A stretch of DNA of 8,166 nt from contig JAQUXG010000069.1 of NCBI GenBank assembly GCA_028692515.1, positions 1 through 8,166 on the forward strand. The letters are read 5' to 3'. A program made the translations under genes and the position numbers. Below, one piece after another: positions 5,555 through 8,166 of this stretch. Every line of letters begins with the position of its first letter. Within the stretch, counting starts at the first letter, position 1. This stretch comes from Kiritimatiellales bacterium. Lineage in GTDB: Bacteria; Verrucomicrobiota; Kiritimatiellia; Kiritimatiellales; Tichowtungiaceae. The notes under the pieces are model-generated. The model was given only the letters and a program-made list of their open reading frames with translations, was not told the origin of the DNA and made no database searches.

Positions 5555-6664
5555 ATGACCTGCAACGTCCCCTTTGATCTGCTCGAAGCCTTCATGACCG
5601 ATGCCTTTAAGGCCATCGGCGTTCCCGAAGAAGAGGCAAAAACCTGCGCGAACGTCTTGGTCATGTCCGACAAACGCGGCATCGACTCCCACGGCGTCGG
5701 CCGCCTCAAACCCATTTACTACGACCGCATCATCAAACAGAAAATCCAGCAGCCCGTCACACAGTTTGAAATTGTCCGCGACATGGCCGCCACCGCCGTC
5801 GTCGACGGGCATCACGGCATGGGCATGGTCATCGGCAAACGCTGCATGGAAATGGCTATCGAAAAAGCCCACACCTACGGCCTCGGCATGGTCGTCGCCC
5901 GCAACTCCACCCACTACGGATTTGCCGCCTACTATCCCATCATGGCCTGCAACGCCGGAATGATCGGCCTCACCGGAACCAACGCGCGCCCCTCCATCGC
6001 CCCCACCTTTGGCGTCGAAAACATGCTTGGCACCAATCCGCTCGTCTTCGGCATGCCGACGGATGAAGGCTTTCCCTTCACCAACGACTACGCCACCTCC
6101 ATCATCCAGCGCGGAAAAATCGAACAATACGAACGCGAAGGCAAAGACTGCCCGCCCGGCCTCGTCATCGGCCGCGACGGCAAAACCAAAACCGACTCCG
6201 CGCAGATTCTGAAAGAGCTCGTCTCCGGCGAAGCCGCGCTCACTCCCATCGGCGGCATCGGCGAAGAAACCGGCGGCTACAAAGGCTACGGCTTCGCCAC
6301 CGTCGTCGAACTGCTTTCCGCCGCACTCCAGCAGGGAAAATTTTTAAGCGCACTCAGCGGAATCGACGAAAGCGGCAAACCGCAGCCCTACGGACTCGGC
6401 CACTTCTTCATGGCCATCAACATCGAACACTTCTGCGACCTTGCGGCATTCAAAAAAACCGCCGGCGACATCCTGCGCGAACTGCGCGCCTCGCAGAAAG
6501 CGCCCGGCGCCGACCGCATCTACACCTGCGGCGAAAAAGAACACCTCGCATGGCTTGAGCGGCAGGACAAAGGCGCGCCCATCGATGAAGCCCTCCAGAA
6601 ACAGCTGATTCAGATCCGCGACGAACAAAACCTCACCCGATACCGCTTCCCCTTCGAGGCATAA
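5555..6664 (+). CDS. Ldh_2-family NAD(P)-dependent dehydrogenase (malate/L-lactate/ureidoglycolate type)
   Basis: A soluble oxidoreductase of the malate/L-lactate dehydrogenase family that is unrelated to classical LDH. Members oxidise 2-hydroxyacids such as malate, sulfolactate or ureidoglycolate, or reduce 2-oxoacids, with NAD(P). The 369 residues show family motifs in order: DSHGVGRL (44-51), the probable catalytic His in NSTHYGF (H120), TNARPSIAPTFG (142-153), GTNPLVFGMP (159-168) and KGYGFATVVELLSAAL (243-258). The stretch 186-200 (RGKIEQYEREGKDCP) is polar. Length fits the family (about 330-370). AAAGGA at 5542-5547, at the end of the glycosyltransferase gene, gives a good ribosome binding site seven bases from the ATG. 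Codons end in C far more often than in dnaA or dnaN, as in the peptidase gene. The substrate is not determinable from sequence; malate dehydrogenase is a reasonable default. Confidence 0.9.
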   Translation: MTCNVPFDLLEAFMTDAFKAIGVPEEEAKTCANVLVMSDKRGIDSHGVGRLKPIYYDRIIKQKIQQPVTQFEIVRDMAATAVVDGHHGMGMVIGKRCMEMAIEKAHTYGLGMVVARNSTHYGFAAYYPIMACNAGMIGLTGTNARPSIAPTFGVENMLGTNPLVFGMPTDEGFPFTNDYATSIIQRGKIEQYEREGKDCPPGLVIGRDGKTKTDSAQILKELVSGEAALTPIGGIGEETGGYKGYGFATVVELLSAALQQGKFLSALSGIDESGKPQPYGLGHFFMAINIEHFCDLAAFKKTAGDILRELRASQKAPGADRIYTCGEKEHLAWLERQDKGAPIDEALQKQLIQIRDEQNLTRYRFPFEA

Positions 6665-6670
6665 ACTGTC

Positions 6671-6697
6671 CGCCCGCCGAAGCCTGAGCGAAGGAGG
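6671..6697 (-). repeat. Dispersed repeat, GCGAAGG family, copy 1
   Basis: A short imperfect stem-forming sequence seven bases after the dehydrogenase stop. It shares with 7244-7274 the order GCC, GCC, (A/T)AGC, four variable bases, GCGAAGG and a terminal WGG. The outer arms CGCCCGCC and GGAGGGAG pair except for two G-A mismatches. Read on the minus strand it resembles CCTTCGC...GGCTTCGGCGG-like repeats that I recall from many bacterial genomes. Confidence 0.5.
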
Positions 6698-6713
6698 GAG
6701 CCTGTACCCAAAA

Positions 6714-6734
6714 AGTTTCCAAACATCGGAAAAA
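6714..6734. repeat. 21-base palindrome, copy 2
   Basis: Arms AGTTTCCA and CGGAAAAA surround AACAT. The pairing core is TTTCC/GGAAA, so this copy is more degenerate than copies 1 and 4, but it keeps the exact 21-base length and the nine-base CC-to-GG spacing. It is followed ten bases later by copy 3. Confidence 0.6.
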
Positions 6735-6744
6735 TCCATCGCGC

Positions 6745-6765
6745 GTTTTCCAATGGTTGGAACGT
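6745..6765. repeat. 21-base palindrome, copy 3
   Basis: GTTTTCCAA, centre TGG and TTGGAACGT, with a perfect TTCCAA/TTGGAA inverted repeat. It begins 31 bases after copy 2, in the same intergenic gap. The two copies could form adjacent hairpins in a transcript reading through from the dehydrogenase, though neither is followed by a U-run typical of an intrinsic terminator. Confidence 0.65.
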
Positions 6766-6848
6766 TGCCAAACACCACAATCCGCCGCTATGCTCCCCTC
6801 GGCTTTCTGGAAATTGCGGCATGACGCACAAACAACGCGGGAGAAACG

Positions 6849-7193
6849 ATGAAGAAATGGAGCATAGTCGGAGCGGTTGCTTTGCCTTTTCTTTTTTCGG
6901 GAATCTGGTTTTTCTGGCCCGAGATTAGGCTTTTGACCACTTCTTTTCCAAAGACCGCAGACAAGATGCAGAACCGATTCAGAGTGACAATCCGCGATAA
7001 TGCGGGAATCGGGGGAGACGTGGACAGGACATTCTCCGCATATCGTCTTGGTGCAAGACGCATACTCTGGCTGGAACACCGGCAGGGTGAATCGATAGAT
7101 GGAGACATTGTGTCGGCTGATATCCTGTATAACTTTGGACAAAAAGAAAGAGATAGGGTCTCTAACAAACTCCTGGAGAACACGTCGCAATAA
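6849..7193 (+). CDS. Small membrane-anchored or exported protein of unknown function (114 aa)
   Basis: I do not recognise a family. The N-terminus MKKWSIVGAVALPFLFSGIW has two Lys residues and then a hydrophobic segment at about 5-24, followed by FFWPEIR. This looks like a signal anchor or an uncleaved signal peptide, since no clear AxA or lipobox cleavage site follows. Residues 25-114 are polar and soluble-looking, with no Cys and no evident enzyme motif, and would face the periplasm. A good ribosome binding site, GGGAG at 6839-6843, lies five bases before the ATG. The gene sits alone between two repeat-rich gaps and uses a more balanced codon set than the dehydrogenase before it. A half-copy of the 21-base palindrome (TTTTCCA at 6944-6950) encodes Phe-Pro at residues 33-34. 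A recently acquired or fast-evolving gene is possible. Confidence 0.65.
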   Translation: MKKWSIVGAVALPFLFSGIWFFWPEIRLLTTSFPKTADKMQNRFRVTIRDNAGIGGDVDRTFSAYRLGARRILWLEHRQGESIDGDIVSADILYNFGQKERDRVSNKLLENTSQ

Positions 7194-7243
7194 TTCAGAC
7201 CCTCAGAGGAAACATTCCAAATCCCATCCATCCCGTAATCCTG

Positions 7244-7274
7244 CTTGCCAAGCCATAGCTTTTGCGAAGGCTGG
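7244..7274 (-). repeat. Dispersed repeat, GCGAAGG family, copy 2
   Basis: Second copy of the repeat at 6671-6697, in the same orientation and ending 12 bases before the methyltransferase start. It contains GCCAAGCCATAGC, TTTT and GCGAAGG. AAGCC and GGCT can pair to form a loose stem. It lies where a ribosome binding site would be expected; the GAAGG at 7266-7270 is too far (16 bases) from the ATG to be a good one. Confidence 0.5.
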
Positions 7275-7286
7275 TAAAAATTTAAA

Positions 7287-7895
7287 ATGAACCATTTTGA
7301 TTCCAAAGCCGCTGAATGGGACGACAATCCCGTTCGCGTTGAAAACGCCCGCAAAATCGCCGCCGCTATCCGCGCTGCCGTTCCACTCAACAAAACCATG
7401 CGCGCGCTCGAATTCGGCTGCGGCACCGGACTGATCAGCCGCGAGCTTTTTCCAACCATTGGAAACATTCTGGCGATTGATCTGTCGTCCGGCATGATTG
7501 CGCAGCTTCAAAACCGCATTGACGAAGCGGAGCTCAAAAATATCTCCGCCCGCTGTCTCGACATCTTTACCGATCCGCCGGACGGGCCGTTTGATTTGAT
7601 TTTTAGCGCGATGGCTATGCATCACGTTCAGAACACCGACGCGCTGCTCGACCGCTTCGCCGCGCTCACCGCGCCCGGTGGCTGGATCGCGCTTGCCGAC
7701 CTCGACACGGAAGACGGAACCTTTCACGACCACTTCGAAGGCTTCATCCATCACGGCCTCGACCGCAACGAACTGATGAAGAAACTCCGCGTCCGCGGAT
7801 TCAGCCAAACCGCCGCCATCACCGCGCACACCATGCACAAAAACGGCCGCGACTACCCCGTTTTCCTCCTCACCGCCCGCAAACCCGCAGAATAA
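7287..7895 (+). CDS. Class I SAM-dependent methyltransferase
   Basis: A soluble methyltransferase with the Rossmann-like class I fold, transferring the methyl group of S-adenosylmethionine to an unknown acceptor. In the 202 residues motif I is LEFGCGTGLIS (41-51), the acidic end of strand 2 is AIDLSSGMI (63-71, D65 expected to bind the ribose), motif II/IV is FDLIFSAMAMHHV (102-114) and post-motif GGWIALADLD (131-140) follows. The ending HHGLDRNELMKKLRVRGF (155-172) is common in small-molecule methyltransferases of the Methyltransf_11/25 group. The start ATG has no good Shine-Dalgarno sequence and follows a dispersed repeat. Copy 4 of the 21-base palindrome encodes residues 54-61 (LFPTIGNI) between motif I and D65, with no change in the usual spacing. 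Substrate, pathway and partners are unknown. Confidence 0.9.
   Translation: MNHFDSKAAEWDDNPVRVENARKIAAAIRAAVPLNKTMRALEFGCGTGLISRELFPTIGNILAIDLSSGMIAQLQNRIDEAELKNISARCLDIFTDPPDGPFDLIFSAMAMHHVQNTDALLDRFAALTAPGGWIALADLDTEDGTFHDHFEGFIHHGLDRNELMKKLRVRGFSQTAAITAHTMHKNGRDYPVFLLTARKPAE
7447..7467. repeat. 21-base palindrome, copy 4 (inside the methyltransferase gene)
   Basis: TTTTTCCAA, centre CCA, TTGGAAACA: the arms TTTCCAA (7449-7455) and TTGGAAA (7459-7465) pair perfectly over seven bases. It is read as Phe-Pro-Thr-Ile-Gly-Asn, the same reading frame of the element as in the peptidase gene. Confidence 0.7.
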
Positions 7896-7935
7896 TTTTC
7901 CACCCGGGCCGCAACCCACTCGCCGGCAGTTAAAA

Positions 7936-7987
7936 TGGTAAAATCATTATTCATTACCGTACGGGTGCTATAAAAATGATTTTGCCA
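7936..7987. repeat. Long A+T-rich inverted repeat downstream of the methyltransferase gene
   Basis: Bases 7936-7948 (TGGTAAAATCATT) pair with 7975-7987 (AATGATTTTGCCA) over 13 positions with a single G-T wobble. Two further pairs can form after one A-A mismatch. The 20-base-pair loop region contains the palindrome CCGTACGG. It lies 40 bases after the stop and could be a transcript 3' structure or the remains of a mobile element; it has no U-run directly after it in either direction. Confidence 0.55.
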
Positions 7988-7999
7988 ACCCCGTTCCTG

Positions 8000-8124
8000 T
8001 CGAGTGATCTCGAAAGAGAACCCGCTATTAACAGGGTTTATTAATAAGCTGAGGGTTCCCCGTATTCGGAGCGCCTGTGTAAATCACACGCCTCCGCAAG
8101 TTTGGCGGGGTCATGGCCCCCGCC
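8000..8124. other. Non-coding stretch with several strong hairpins
   Basis: No convincing reading frame. Four stems can be drawn: TCGAG/CTCGA (8000-8013), AACCC with GGGTT (8019-8023 with 8034-8038), an 11-pair stem at 8067-8096 built from CGGA, GCG and TGTG against CACA, CGC and TCCG with small bulges and the loop TAAAT, and GGCGGGG/CCCCGCC (8104-8110 with 8118-8124). GAACCC at 8018-8023 can alternatively pair with GGGTTC at 8053-8058. This suggests a structured RNA or a leader for a gene to the right, but it matches no family I know. The remaining bases to 8166 show nothing recognisable. Confidence 0.4.
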
Positions 8125-8166
8125 CTGCAAAATCGGCTAACGGATTCGACATTTTCTAAAACGCTC

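Noticed and set aside
5528..6127. 199-codon minus-strand frame rich in Asp, Gly, Val and His
   Set aside because: A mirror of the dehydrogenase gene caused by its C-ending codons; no motif or ribosome binding site.
6714..6765. CRISPR-like array
   Set aside because: Only two units, the repeats are not identical, and the spacer is ten bases with no cas gene.
7203..7919. 238-codon minus-strand frame
   Set aside because: Antisense to the methyltransferase; Gly/Val-rich, and it runs through the dispersed repeat.
8104..8124. G+C-rich hairpin as an intrinsic terminator
   Set aside because: No T-run follows on either strand.
8142..8150. GGATTCGAC as the start of a tmRNA
   Set aside because: Neither the preceding acceptor-stem sequence nor a matching 3' end is present in the window.

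Overview
This window is the replication-origin region of a bacterial chromosome. It carries dnaA and dnaN, and between them a cluster of DnaA boxes followed by an A+T-rich stretch. The organism cannot be named with certainty. The divergent DnaA domain IV signature, the dnaA-dnaN pair without recF or gyrB next to it, and the dispersed short palindromes recall the Verrucomicrobiota/Kiritimatiellota/Lentisphaerota (PVC) side of the tree. That placement is inference, not something the sequence proves.

Layout. From the left edge to 964, on the minus strand, lies an M24-family (Xaa-Pro dipeptidase type) metallopeptidase whose C-terminus falls outside the window. A roughly 290-base gap with A/T tracts, one DnaA box and a likely promoter separates it from dnaA (1254-2612). 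The origin occupies about 2636-2842, and dnaN (2853-3947) follows. A tRNA-Gln(CUG) gene (3957-4030, minus) converges on dnaN with nine bases between them. To the right, on the plus strand, are a 79-residue orphan protein, a GT-B/GT4 glycosyltransferase and an Ldh_2-family malate/lactate-type dehydrogenase, closely spaced and probably co-transcribed. A repeat-filled gap, a small membrane-anchored protein and a class I SAM methyltransferase follow. The last 270 bases hold no recognisable gene but several strong inverted repeats.

How it fits together. DnaA and the sliding clamp form the replication core, and a DnaA box just upstream of the dnaA promoter suggests autoregulation. All protein genes are transcribed away from the origin; only the tRNA gene is head-on to replication. 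The genes to the right look like general accessory metabolism and envelope functions, without an obvious single pathway.

The most interesting signal is a family of 21-base palindromes of the form TTTTTCCA-N5-TGGAAAAA. I find four copies: two in coding sequence (peptidase and methyltransferase, both read as Phe-Pro-x-x-Gly) and two side by side in the gap after the dehydrogenase. A second dispersed repeat (GCGAAGG core) has two copies flanking the small membrane protein. No new multi-gene system is evident.
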